Below, one piece after another: positions 44,924 to 55,193 of a stretch of 64,000 nt of DNA. The stretch is from Pegoplata infirma (Eukaryota > Arthropoda > Insecta > Diptera > Anthomyiidae), in contig OY992540.1 in NCBI GenBank assembly GCA_963921195.1, positions 19,227,136 to 19,291,135 on the forward strand, given 5' to 3'. The notes below the pieces were generated by a model. That model was not told the origin of the DNA. It was given only the letters and a program-made list of their open reading frames with translations, and did not search any database. Position 1 is the stretch's first letter. Every line of letters starts with the position of its first letter. A program made the translations under genes and the position numbers.

Positions 44924-44925
44924 TA

Positions 44926-46189
44926 TGAGAGTATTTGTTAACAGTTTAAGTTTGTTTATGAGGTGGCTAAAAGGTGGTTAATAAGCTTTTTAATAAAATG
45001 ATTTACAAAAATTATGACCAAATCGTTTAAAATACAAAAAGACGTAAAATATTTACCATTTAAAATTTATGTGTAAGCACAACACGTACTGTCACGAATG
45101 ACATTTTTTTTTGGAAAATATGTCTGGTATTGAAAATTTACAAATGAAAGGTTTAACAATGGTTAATCAAAAGTTATGCTTATTTCGATTTAATAACACA
45201 ATGATACCAAATCAAACTTTCCGAATCGAAATGGGATGAAACCAAAAGCAAATGAAAGTTGACATTTTACATACAAGAACCTGCAAGGCTTTTTTATTTC
45301 AGTGCTAGACTTTTTTATCCGAATTTAAAGTTGGTGATTTTAAAGCATTTAAAGTTTTTGTGTACTTAACATGTCCTACTGTTGGGGCCCATGGTGGTGC
45401 CCCCTATTAGACATGTTGGGTCAAGCATCCAAACTGGAGCTCGAAATTACGTTAGCTATAACGGTATGAATTTCGCTGCAATCTGTTCAGTACCTACTTA
45501 CTGAATAGACTGAATAAAAAATAAAGCACTGTGCACCGTTGCGTATGATTGTTAATTAAAGGCAATTAATTATACGCCAATTATACAGTTTTCAAGCAAT
45601 TTCACTGCGTGACAAACCTGACCACTAATTTAGAAAACAGGTGTGACCAACGGTTCTATATATTTGAGACATGCTGATTCCAATAGCATAGGTACTACTT
45701 TTTTCGTTGCATGTTAGAGTTTTCTTGCAAAATGTCATTAAAGATTGCCAATTTTAAGCTGGTTTTTTAACAAAAAAGTGCCTGCGAATTTTGTACTCTT
45801 GCCCAAAACATTAAATCATGATAATGTTTTGCGGAAGATTTGGGTGTACTTGCCAAATGAAAGTTTTTTTTATAAAAAATAATGTTATATTACTTTGCTA
45901 TTCCATGCAAAACGGATTGAAATATCAGTCGAGGACCCCATTAAAAAACCAAAAGAGCTGTACATTTTGTAAGTGAGTGCAAAAATAAGTGCAAGAAAGT
46001 GTTTTTACATTTTGGAGAGTATGAAAGATTCGGCACCAAAGAATATAACACTCTCACTTGTTTTATGTACATTTGATAAACAAATGGAAAATTTTTAGGC
46101 GAAAAGCTTAGACTTGGTGAAAAAGTAGTTTTGGTAAAAAAAATAATTTTTTTCACGAAAAACAAAATTATGTTAAGAAAAAATTAATG
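44926..46189. other. Mixed repeat fragments
   Basis: 45420-45545 resembles 16020-16110. 45640-45790 shares AGTTTTCTTGCAAAATGTCATTAAAGATTG with an inverted copy at 50790-50840. 46010-46060 is a family C 5' end on the minus strand (CTCTCACTTGTTTTATG). The rest is unassigned, with no gene. Confidence 0.45.
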
Positions 46190-46650
46190 AAAAATTTTTT
46201 GATGTAAAAAAATATTATGAAAAAAAAAATTCGAAAAAAAATTATTTTTTGGTGAGAAAAAAATTGATAATAAAAAATTTGAAAAAAAAAACAAATTGAT
46301 GAAAAAAAAATTTATAAAAAAAAAATTTTGATGAAAAAAAAAATTTGATGAAAAAAAAAATTGATGAAAAAAAACATTTTATGAAAAAAAAAACTTCATG
46401 GAACAAAAATTATAAATTTGATGAAAAAAATTAATAAAAAAAAAATTTATGAAAAAAAAAATTTGATGAAAAAAAAAAATTGAAAAAAAATGATGAAAAA
46501 AAAATTTATGAAAAAAAAAATTTGATAAAAAATAAAAAATTGATGAAAAAAAAATTTGATGGAAAAAAAAAATTAAAAGAAAAAAAATTGATGAAAAAAA
46601 AAATTGGCGAAAAAAAATTGATAAAAATTTTTTTTTTTTTTGTTGAAAAA
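46190..46650. repeat. Low-complexity (GATGAAAAAAAAATTT)n array
   Basis: Irregular units of ~16-20 bases built from GATGAAAAAAAAATT. Frames on either strand through it are artefacts of composition. Confidence 0.75.
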
Positions 46651-47197
46651 TAATTATGTTGCTTTTTATTCACCAGCTGGTGAAAAACGGTTTTATTCAC
46701 CACGAGGTGAATTATTTTCCCAGTTACAAACCCAAGTTATTAAAATTTTTGGTTTTAAGAAAATGAAAATAGTAATTCTTGTTTTCTTTTTCGTTAATTG
46801 TTAGCTTATATAGTCAAACTGAGGTGGCGTCTTGCAACTTTTTTAAAAATAGACACCAGCACAGTGTTGTCAGGTTTTTAGGGGTTTTCCCCCCCCAGAA
46901 AAACCCCTAAATCAACTTTGACTAACCATAACTTTTAAAATAAACTTTGGATAGTTTAGATTATGGTCAATTTAGCTTCTCCAGCATTTTTTCTATTAGA
47001 CTAATCCATTAAACAAAGTAAAACATGTAATAGATTTACTTAATTAACCGTTTTATGATTTGAAATTCGTAAAAAAAATGCACAAAATTGTCTTCGACAG
47101 TTTTCCTTGTTTTTTAACAAATCGAAATTAACACTTTTTTTTGTAATTTTACAGTTTTTTTTGTAATTTTACAAATTTATAAGATTATTTTACAAAA
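46651..47197. other. Unassigned DNA with small hairpins
   Basis: TTCACCAGCTGGTGAAAAACG and TTCACCACGAGGTGAA near 46670-46715 are short palindromes. AGGGGTTTTCCCCCCCC (46880-46896) and its partner AAAACCCCT form another. No gene. Confidence 0.4.
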
Positions 47198-47754
47198 AAC
47201 AAGTGAGAGTGTTAAATTCGGCTGTGCCAAATCTTTTATACCCTCCAAAATGTAACTAAAAAAAAATTTTACAGGGGCGTTTCTTTTTTTTTTTTGGGGG
47301 GAGTTGATAGGGTCAGTGGGGCACGTTCAGAGTACCTTCCCATCGCGATAAATATACCAAACGTTTCATTTATTTAACAAAAATACAAAAAAAAACATGT
47401 AAAAACGTGTATTTTTTTAGAGGTTGGTTTAGTTCTTCAAGGGGGAACTTTTTTTCCCCTGGTCCGATTTGGCCAATTTCCGAACTTAACCTGCCTAGGA
47501 ACATAAGACATATTTGTGCCAAACTTGAGGTTCCTAGCTCTTTTATTTTGGACTGCATCGTGTTAACTACAGACGGACGGACGGACGGACAGACAGACGG
47601 ACGGACGGACGGACGGACATCGCTAGAATGTCTTAGAATCGATCACTGATCAATAATGTATATACTTTATGGGGTCCCCGACCGATATTTCGATGCGTTA
47701 CACACGGAATGACAAAGTGAGTATACCCCCATACTGTAGTTGGAGGGTATAAAA
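47198..47754 (+). repeat. Helentron-like family C, complete copy
   Basis: 5' AACAAGTGAGAGTGTTAAA, imperfect palindrome TTCGGCTGTGCCAAA, ATACCCTCCAA; body TTCTTCAAGGGGGAACTTTT, TTTATTTTGGACTGCATCGT; (GACGGACG)n at 47571-47618; CATCGCTAGAATGTCTTAGA; terminal hairpin ACCCCCATACTGTAGTTGGAGGGTATAAA. The subterminal CCCTCCAA pairs with terminal TTGGAGGG. It is inserted in a TA-superfamily element. Confidence 0.8.
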
Positions 47755-48121
47755 ATCTAGTAAATTCACGAGAATTCCTTGTAATTTTAATTGCGCCAAA
47801 AAAACTGTAAATTTACAATTTTATTGGTAAAAATCTTGTAAAATCACAAAATTATTGGTTAAAGCTTGTAAAATTACTAGGAATTCTCGTAAAATTGGAG
47901 GTAGCAAAAAATCTAGTAAAATTACGAAACCTCTTTGTAAATTTTATCGTGTCAAAAAATTTGTAAATTTACAATTTTATTGGTAAAAACTTTGTAAAAT
48001 TACAAAATTATTGGTAAAAATTTTGTAAAATTACTAGGATTTTTTGTCAAATGGGAGGTAGCAAACAAAAAAAAAGTTACAAGTTTTTTTTGTAATTTTA
48101 CAAGTTTTTTTTTTTTGAGTG
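47755..48121. mobile_element. TA-superfamily element, right part
   Basis: TTTGTAAAATTACTAGG and AATTTACAATTTTATTGGTA words, ending TTTTTTTTTTTTTGAGTG then TA. A probable left part lies at 47128-47197 (TTTGTAATTTTACAGTTTT), split by the family C insertion. The left end is not intact. Confidence 0.5.
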
Positions 48122-48189
48122 TAGTATATCTCTACTGATCTGTTTCACCCTCACTAAGAGATCTTCAGCAGATTTTAGAAAATCATTGT

Positions 48190-48534
48190 GACACAGCGTG
48201 ACAAAACGGACCACTTTTTTAGAAAACAAGAGGTGTGACCAACTTTTTCAGTGGGGGACATTGAGAGCACCTTCCCATCGCGATAAATATACCAAATGTT
48301 TCATTTATTTAACAAAAATACAAAAACACATGGCAAAAAAGTGTATTTTTTCGAAGGTTGGTTCAGTTCTTCATGGGGCGACTTTTCCCCCCTGGCCCGA
48401 TTTTGCCCATTCACGAACTTAACCTGCCTATGAACATGAGACATATTTTTGCCAAACTTCAGGAGTCTAGCTGTTTTATTTTGGACTGCATTGTGTTATC
48501 TACAGACAGACGGACGGATCATGGATCAAAAAAT
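48190..48534 (+). repeat. Helentron-like family C fragment
   Basis: CATCGCGATAAATATACCAA, TTCATGGGGCGACTTTTC, CCTGGCCCGATTTTGCCC, TTATTTTGGACTGCATTGTG, then ACAGACAGACGGACGG. It stops at the microsatellite. Confidence 0.65.
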
Positions 48535-50031
48535 TTTTATCTTTCGACACATCATATTTGTTAATTTCGATGCGCTGAGCACGAATATCAAAAAAAAATT
48601 AAAATCGCTCGATCGGTTTTCGAGATATCGCCATTTCAAATTTGTAAAAAATGGCGGTTTTTTTCTACGTTCAAGAAATTTTTTAAAAAAATTCTCAAAA
48701 TTTCATTCCGCCGACCCTTTTGTAGTGCTTGAGACAATCTTTCATTTAAAACTAATTTAAGCCAAATCGGATCATTCATAAACTTTGATCGAAGGGTGCC
48801 GCGGGTTAAAATGATCGGATTTGGCTCCAATTAAGCTTAAATGAAAGACTGCATAAAGCTCTATAAAAGGGTCGGTGGAATGAAATTTTGAAGATTTTTT
48901 TAGAGTTTTTAAAAAAAAAAATTCTTAAACGTAGGAAAAAATCCCCCATTTTGCAGTTTTTGACAAGTTTTAAATGGCGATATCTCGAAAACCGTTCGAC
49001 CGATTTTATAAATTTTTTGATATTCGTATTCAGCATGCGAAAATTAGTAATAATTAGGGATGAGATTTTCATGCACTAAAAAATCGAAAATATGCGCTTA
49101 AAATATGCGCTAAAAAATTCAAAATATGCACTAAAAAACCTTAAAATATGCACTAAAAAATAAAATGTGTGTAATAAAAATCTTGTTTTCATATGAAAAA
49201 CTTCTTAAAAAGCAAAAAATATCGCCGGGTTTATATAGTAACATTTAAAACTTTATGTAAGCAAAATTTTTTTAGATATTAAGAAAATCTATAAAAAAAA
49301 TAGAAACAAAAAAAATGTTTTTACTATTTTTCAAATAAATTTTTAAAATAGATTTTAAAAAAATAAATTTCAATTTGTGTTTTTGATTATTTATGCCAAA
49401 ATATGCAAAAATATGCACTTAAAAGTTGGAAATATGCACAAAATATGCATTTAAAATCAAAATATGCAAAAATATGCATTTTCACCAAAATATGCAATAA
49501 TATGCAAAAACAAATCAATGCCATTTTTACGCAAATTTCTTGATTCGGAAAGATAATTGGTCGATATCGTTTTAGACTATCGACAAAAAACATGCATTTG
49601 CATGGAAATCTCATCCCTAGTAATAATAATGTATCGCAAGAAATTTATTTTTTATTTTTTCATTTTCAAAAATCCATAATTTTGGTGGAAATTTCCAAAA
49701 AGTCAAAAACTTTCATCGAAGGGCGCAACGGGTTAAAATGATCAAACTTGGCTCAACTTTATTTTAAATGAAAGATTTTCTCAAGCTCTACAAAAGGGTC
49801 GGCGGAATGAAATTTTGAGAATTTTTTTAAAAAATTTCTTGAACGTAGAAAAAACCGCCATTTTTTGCAAATTTAAAATAGCGATATCTCGAAAACTGTT
49901 CGACCGATTTTAATTTTTTTTTATATTCGTGTTCAGCACATCAAAATTAACAAATATGATGTGTCGAAAGATATATTTACTTTTTTTTTTTAATTTTTCA
50001 AAAATCCAAAACTTTGACCGCCGGGCGCCAC
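48535..50031. repeat. Repeat family F: inverted pair plus a direct third copy
   Basis: CGAGATATCGCCATTT with TCATTCCGCCGACCCTTTTG (48610-48725) is inverted at 48865-49010 around AACTTTGATCGAAGGGTGCC (48780-48800), and the second arm is repeated in direct orientation at 49680-49900. A hAT-like element (49055-49619) interrupts it, and a LINE tail follows. The same family is seen inside the hAT-like element at 10080-10250. Non-coding. Confidence 0.65.
49055..49619. mobile_element. hAT-like element, TIR TAGGGATGAGATTTTCATGC
   Basis: Left TAGGGATGAGATTTTCATGC, right GCATGGAAATCTCATCCCTA, with an exact 8-bp duplication GTAATAAT (49047-49054, 49620-49627). TATGCACTAAAAA and AAATATGCA words fill it. 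565 bp, non-autonomous, same group as 40932-42716. Confidence 0.85.
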
Positions 50032-50442
50032 GCTTTGGAGCTTCTCGACCGGGTTCAACGCAGGGCACAGGTCCTTATAGGTGATGACAACTTGTCTAAT
50101 TCCATGGACTCCTTGGAACACCGTCGAACTGTTGGCAGTGTGTCCCTGTTTTATCGATATTTTCACGGTAAATGTTCCGCTGAAATAAGTAACCTTATCC
50201 CTGAAATTCGTGTATTCCGGCGCAATACTCGTCTCTCTGGTAGAGTCCATCCGTTTGTTTTGGAATGGGCTACTGATCGTACTACGCATTACAGAGTAAA
50301 CTCATTTTTCGGCCGAACTGTACGTTTATGGAACGAATTACCTCCACACGTTTTTCCTGCTACATACGATATCATCAAATTTAAATCTAATATCCACAAA
50401 CACTACTCCCTCTTTCCTCCTTATCCTACCTTTATTTCCTAA
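50032..50442 (+). pseudogene. LINE reverse-transcriptase ORF, C-terminal ~136 residues
   Basis: The frame begins at the truncation (ALELLDRVQRRAQ) and runs uninterrupted to a TAA. Motifs typical of the carboxyl end of insect non-LTR ORF2 proteins are present: LEHRRTVGSVSLFYRYFHG, HPFVLEWATDRTTHYRVNSF and RLWNELPPHVFP. The reverse-transcriptase catalytic part is absent. An upstream ATG at 50014 belongs to the flanking repeat. The intact frame suggests a fairly recent insertion. The clade (Jockey, CR1, I or other) cannot be fixed from this piece. Confidence 0.8.
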
Positions 50443-50517
50443 TATCAGCACAATGCAATGCATATATAGGGGGCATCCCCTGAGTATTGGTTATTACAAA
50501 AAAAAAAAAAAAAAAAA
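50032..50517 (+). mobile_element. 5'-truncated non-LTR retrotransposon (LINE) tail
   Basis: Contains the end of a reverse-transcriptase ORF, a ~55-bp 3' UTR and a 20-base poly-A (50498-50517). At the left it joins family F after GGGCGCCACG; at the right, family F resumes at TTGGTACCACATGAG. Compared with the intact target at 10130-10180, about 25 target bases are missing and no target duplication is seen. Typical of truncated LINE insertions with a target deletion. Confidence 0.85.
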
Positions 50518-50929
50518 TTGGTACCACATGAGATTTAGACCTAGTAGAATAAAAAAATGCCCGGACTTTGAAAATCGGATAAGAACAAAATTTGCTATAC
50601 AGAAAAATGACAGTCTAATGTGATATGGGCCATCATGATGAAAATCGCGAAAACCCGTTTTTTTGTATATGGCAGCATCCTTTTACGACATGGTGTAAGA
50701 GTCCATCTTTAAGTATATAACTAAAAACAAAATTATTTTTTTGTGTTCCGCAGTGAAATCATTAATTTTAAAAAGTTTTTTGTTAAAAAACAGGCGAAAA
50801 ATATCCCAATCTTTAATGACATTTTGCAAGAAAACTGTACCATACAACGAAAAACGGAGTACGCCTTAAAGAAACGTTGGCCATACCTCTCAAAAAATCA
50901 AAAAAGTTAAAAAAAAAAAATCTGATTAA
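50518..50929. repeat. Family F right part and other repeat fragment
   Basis: TTGGTACCACATGAGATTTAG continues the target of the LINE. 50790-50890 has an inverted match to 45680-45780. No gene. Confidence 0.45.
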
Positions 50930-51455
50930 TTTTTAATAATCGACTTAATCGACAGATGTCATTAGACTCGTTTGCTACTTTGTAGTAAATCGTTTCTATT
51001 TTTGATAAATAATCTTGACAATGGAATCTGACAAATTCCGAAACACGTGTCGTATTGTTGTAGTCCAATGTACTATCATATGTAAAATTGTTTTAAATAT
51101 TTTTGTTGGTTATTGACAATCGTTGCCTTATTAGTATGGTACAATTTCTTTGTCTTTCTAATTCTCATTATGAATAGAGGCGAATATATATTAATATTTT
51201 AGTTTGTGCACAAACGATTTGTCATTAGACTCGTTTGCTACTTTGTAGTATATCGTTTCTATTTTTTGCTAAATAATCTTGACAATGGAATTTGACAAAT
51301 TCCGAAACACGTGTCGATTAAGTCTTGCAAAAATGACCAACATAAATAAATTTAAAACAAAAAAATAATTTTCTTGAAAATTATGCTATGAGAATATCAT
51401 GGCTTTAATTAGTAAAGAAAATAATGACCTCGAGCCAGAATAAACATCCTTAAAA
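50930..51455 (-). repeat. Dispersed family D, copy 2
   Basis: ACAAATTCCGAAACACGTGTCG occurs twice (51033-51054 and 51294-51315), along with CTACTTTGTAGTA(A/T)ATCGTTTC (two copies) and the end block GACCTCGAGCCAGAATAAAC. It matches 27675-28515 inverted, but its own body is partly duplicated. Confidence 0.65.
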
Positions 51456-51469
51456 TTAAAAAAAAAATG

Positions 51470-51680
51470 TTATAATAAATATGACCCAAAAATATGCATT
51501 TATAGCGAAATAACAGTAAAATATGCAAAAATATGCATTTACAACAATATATGCAAAAATATGCACAAACGAATCGATGTCATTTTAAAGAAAATGCTTT
51601 GATTTGCAAGGAAATTTGGTTTATGCTGTTCTAATACTAACGGGGAAAAATATGCATTTTCATGCAGAAAGTCCTCTGCA
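51470..51680. mobile_element. Right-end fragment of TATGCA-word hAT-like element
   Basis: AAATATGCATTTATAGCGAAAT, ACGAATCGATGTCATTTT and CATGCAGAAAGTCCTC match 42540-42710. The terminal bases and duplication are lost. Confidence 0.6.
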
Positions 51681-53365
51681 TATTTTATGGATATTTAATT
51701 ATTTATATATATTATGGAAAAAAAATTGACCACAAATCGTTTTTTTTTTTTAATATAGTAAAGTAACTCTCCCACTTTCAAATGCTCCCCTTTTATTTCA
51801 AGTACTCTCTTACTGCCTTTTAGGTTATAAACAACATTATAACTTTAAAATTACTAATAACAAACAAGGCTAACAAGCCTAGAATTCTTATCAAGTTTAA
51901 CTTAAACGTAACAAAATCAAACTTACCTTGCTGCAATAGTAAATATCCGACATGTTTGGAAAAAATTATTTTATTTATTATTTTTTTTTTCTTTAGATCG
52001 GCATTAAAACAAAAACATAGAGTTAATAACGGTTGAGTTGAGTTTTATATAATATTAGATCGTTTCTGTATCTTTTTTCTTTTGATTATTCTCTTATTCT
52101 GTTGGCTTATTAAAAATTGTTAAGACCAAAAATAAAAACTAGATTTTATTTGCAAAAAAATAAAAATTTATAAAAAAAAATTATAATTATTTAAATTGCA
52201 GTAGATACTACAAGTACAGTGGATAACAAAAATGTTAAAGTTATTTCAAATTTGTTTTTTAATTCTTTTATTTTAAAGTTTAAACTTTATTTTCTTATTA
52301 TTTTGTCACTTAAAAAAAAACACTTTATTTCTTATTTTCTTTTTAATTTTTAAATTTGTAACGTGCGCGCGTGAAAATTTCCGCCTTATTTTTTCGGTTG
52401 TTGTTACTGTTGTTGCATTCGTTAGTAAATAGTGTAAATTGAAATAAAAATACGTTAAGACGGCAACTTTCTACTTCACTGGTGGCGCAACTCTAACTAA
52501 AAGAAAACAAGAAGACTATTTTTTCCAGTTGTTGTTGCTGCTGCTGCTGTTGGTTTGGTCGTCATCGTCTACATGTGTTTAAATCGTATGCAATGCAGAG
52601 TCTTAAATGTGTGGATTCTTTAATAAAGATTTTATGTTAAATTGCAAACAGAAACATTTTTTTAAGTCAAATTAAGAGTAAAATTAAAGTTTATGGCCAA
52701 CTTTGCAAAAAAAAAAAAAATAATAATTTCACTTTAAGATTTCGCTTCGGTTGCTCGGTTTTCACGTGAAAATCTGTCAAACTCCATATAAAAAAAACAC
52801 GAATTTCACACTGGCTTTACAAAAGCGTAAAAATTTCGCTGAAGAGGTATTCTGTTCACTGGTGAAAAACCGGCAAAATAACCCGGTATATGTTGCATCA
52901 ATACGCATCAACACTATAAGCAACATTTTTTTAAATTGTACAGACCATTTAAAAAGCGGTGAAATTAAACATTCAGATATAAAATGAAGTAATTATAGAT
53001 TTTTGGGACTGTACATATTATTTATATCACATAAATTACCAAAAAAATGTTAATTAAAGTTATTTTATGTATAATGATGCGCAAAACATAACCAAACATA
53101 TGACTGTCAAATTTTCGCTACAAATTAATTGATGTTTCGAAACATTTTTTTTCACCGGTGAACAACTTACTTAGCTTACACGGTGAACCTGTCATCGTAA
53201 CTAATATTTTGCCCCAAACTGCAGCATCCTAAGACGATTAGAAGGGGATACTAACTAATCACAAGTGTTTGCAACCTTCGAAGAAATCTAAAAAGAAAAA
53301 TTTTCCAATCTTAAAAGTGACTACATGGAAAGGTTGCGTAACAAAAGCACATAAGTCACATATGG
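51681..53365. other. Mostly non-repetitive DNA, 1.7 kb
   Basis: Contains CTG/GTT-rich stretches (GTTGTTGTTGCTGCTGCTGC at about 52530) and CGTGCGCGCGTG (52363), of the kind common in fly introns and untranslated regions. A 78-residue frame at 52751-52987 has no family signature. No gene is claimed. Confidence 0.4.
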
Positions 53366-54255
53366 CCATTTTGTCCTAAGATTGTCCACAAAAGACAATT
53401 AAGACCTTTTAGTTTCGATTAGGAAAAAAAATTTGGAAATTATACTCAAATTAGAGATATTTTTATTACCTTTGAAATGAAATTTATTGCAACTTAATGG
53501 CCCGCATATTTTTTGAGTTATAGCAGTTTTAGTGAAATACAGGTTTCGCTTTTTATACCCTCCACTCTAGTGATACACAGAAAAAAATAAAAAAAATATT
53601 TGAGTAAATTTTTAATACTATTGAGTAAAAATTACTCAATTTTGCACCAGTAAACGATTTAATAGTATTGAGTAAATTTTTAATAAAAATTTATTAAATG
53701 TTTGAAAAAAAATTTGAGTAAATTTTTAATTGCCACAATTAAAAATTTACTCAAAATTTATCTATTTATTTTTTTTAAAAGTTTAAAAAAGTTTTAATTT
53801 TTTTTACAAAAAAAACAAAAAACTTGTTTTTTCAAACTTTACCAAACATACACTCAAAAAAATAAAACTGTAAAGTTAACAAATTTTTTTTTGTTAATTC
53901 AAGTTTACTGGCTTTTTAGCAAATTTTTAGTTAAAATCAGCATTTTAACTACTTTTTTTAGTTAAGTTCAATTTACGAAAATACTAGTTTTGAACAAATT
54001 TTGAATTAATTTTTTTTGTTGACTTCAAAACTGAGTTTACGAATTTTTACTAATTAATTTGCTGATTTTTCGTAACAAATTTGTTAAGTGAAATTTCTTG
54101 TGTAGCCTCCTACGCAAATCTCATAAGTTCTACTTAAGCTGATGAAAAAACAGAAAAAATAAACTTAAAATTTTTCACAAAATATTTTGTAAATTTTAAT
54201 TTACGAAAATTAACAAAAAGTTTAGCTGAATTCAACTAATTTTTTTGTTAATATA

Positions 54256-55193
54256 TGTAAAGGGTGTCCAAAATTGAGGTATCATTTCAATTTTAATGAA
54301 AAAATTAGTTTTTTTTAGATATTAAAAATATTTTTATTTCAGTTTACTACAAATAGGTTCCGGTTACAAATAAAAAAAATTTGTGGGTCAAGTGACCCCC
54401 CTTATTGGCTCGGTAGGCTTCCAATATTTTACCAAAATTATCAAACACGTTTTTCAATAAACTATTGTCAATGGTTGATATCTGCTTGATAATGTTGGTT
54501 TGAAGATATTGAACTGTTGTGGGATTATTGCTGCACTCTTTCGATTCCAAAAAAAAACCCCACAAAAAAAAATCTAAATGTGTCAAATCACACGATCTTG
54601 TTGGCCAATTTACTCCTCCTCTGCGAGAAATATTCCGATTTTCGAACTTGTCTGTCAAAAGATCCATTGTTTCTCTTGCAGTGTGACAAGTGACATTATT
54701 ATGTTGAAACCACATATTCTCTACATCTAAATCATAAATTTTTCGCCACAAAAACCTTCGGATCATCTCCCTGTAGCGATTTCCATTCACCGTTATCACA
54801 TTTCCATTTTCGTTTTCCAAAAATATGATCTGATAATTCCTCCGGACCAAAAACTTTACCAATCCGTAACATTTGTGGATGTAATGGTTGCTTTAAGATA
54901 ACTCTTAGATTCTCTTCACCCCAAATATGACAATTCAGCTAGTTGACGTAGTCATTGAGCTGAAAATGTGCTTCGTCGGTAAAAATTATTTTGATAAAAA
55001 ATTCTCATTTTCTTCTTTCTATTTAAAAAATAAAATTTATTAATAAAAACACGTTGTTCCTTCGTGTATCGTTTCATATTAACTAACCGGAATGTATTTA
55101 GAATCTGAATACTAAACTTCAGAATAAAAACTACAAGTAGAAAAAAATGGCAGCAAAATTAAAATGATACCTCAATTTTGGACACCCATTACA
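54256..55193 (-). mobile_element. mariner-type (Tc1/mariner) element, internally deleted
   Basis: Terminal inverted repeats begin TGTAA(A/T)GGGTGTCCAAAA and continue through TTGAGGTATCATTT with no further mismatch; TA on both sides (54254-54255, 55194-55195). At 938 bp it is shorter than a full mariner (about 1.3 kb), with the loss in the 5' half of the gene. It is the innermost and thus youngest layer of the stack. Confidence 0.85.
54347..55083 (-). pseudogene. mariner-type transposase, broken
   Basis: The N-terminal start MKRYTKEQRVFI is visible at about 55077. After a large deletion and frame change comes FTDEAHFQLNDYVN (first catalytic Asp, about 54970), a stop, HIWGEENLRVILKQPLHPQ, another frame change, and then 171 open residues: ENENGNVITVNGNRYREM, WFQHNNVTCHTARE, VNWPTRSCDL, LDFFLWG. 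Family members normally have Asp where HNN stands, so the second catalytic residue appears lost. The DNA-binding region is deleted. Inactive. Confidence 0.8.

Noticed and set aside
46190..46650. Coding or structured element in the GATGAAAAAAAAATT region
   Set aside because: Simple low-complexity array; frames on either strand are compositional.
48888..49079. Overlapping frames on both strands around 48449-49079
   Set aside because: All fall in the inverted family F repeat; the mirrored frames have no domain signature.
52751..52987. 78-residue frame in non-repetitive DNA
   Set aside because: No homology recognised, no start context or codon bias to support it; kept only as part of an unassigned stretch.
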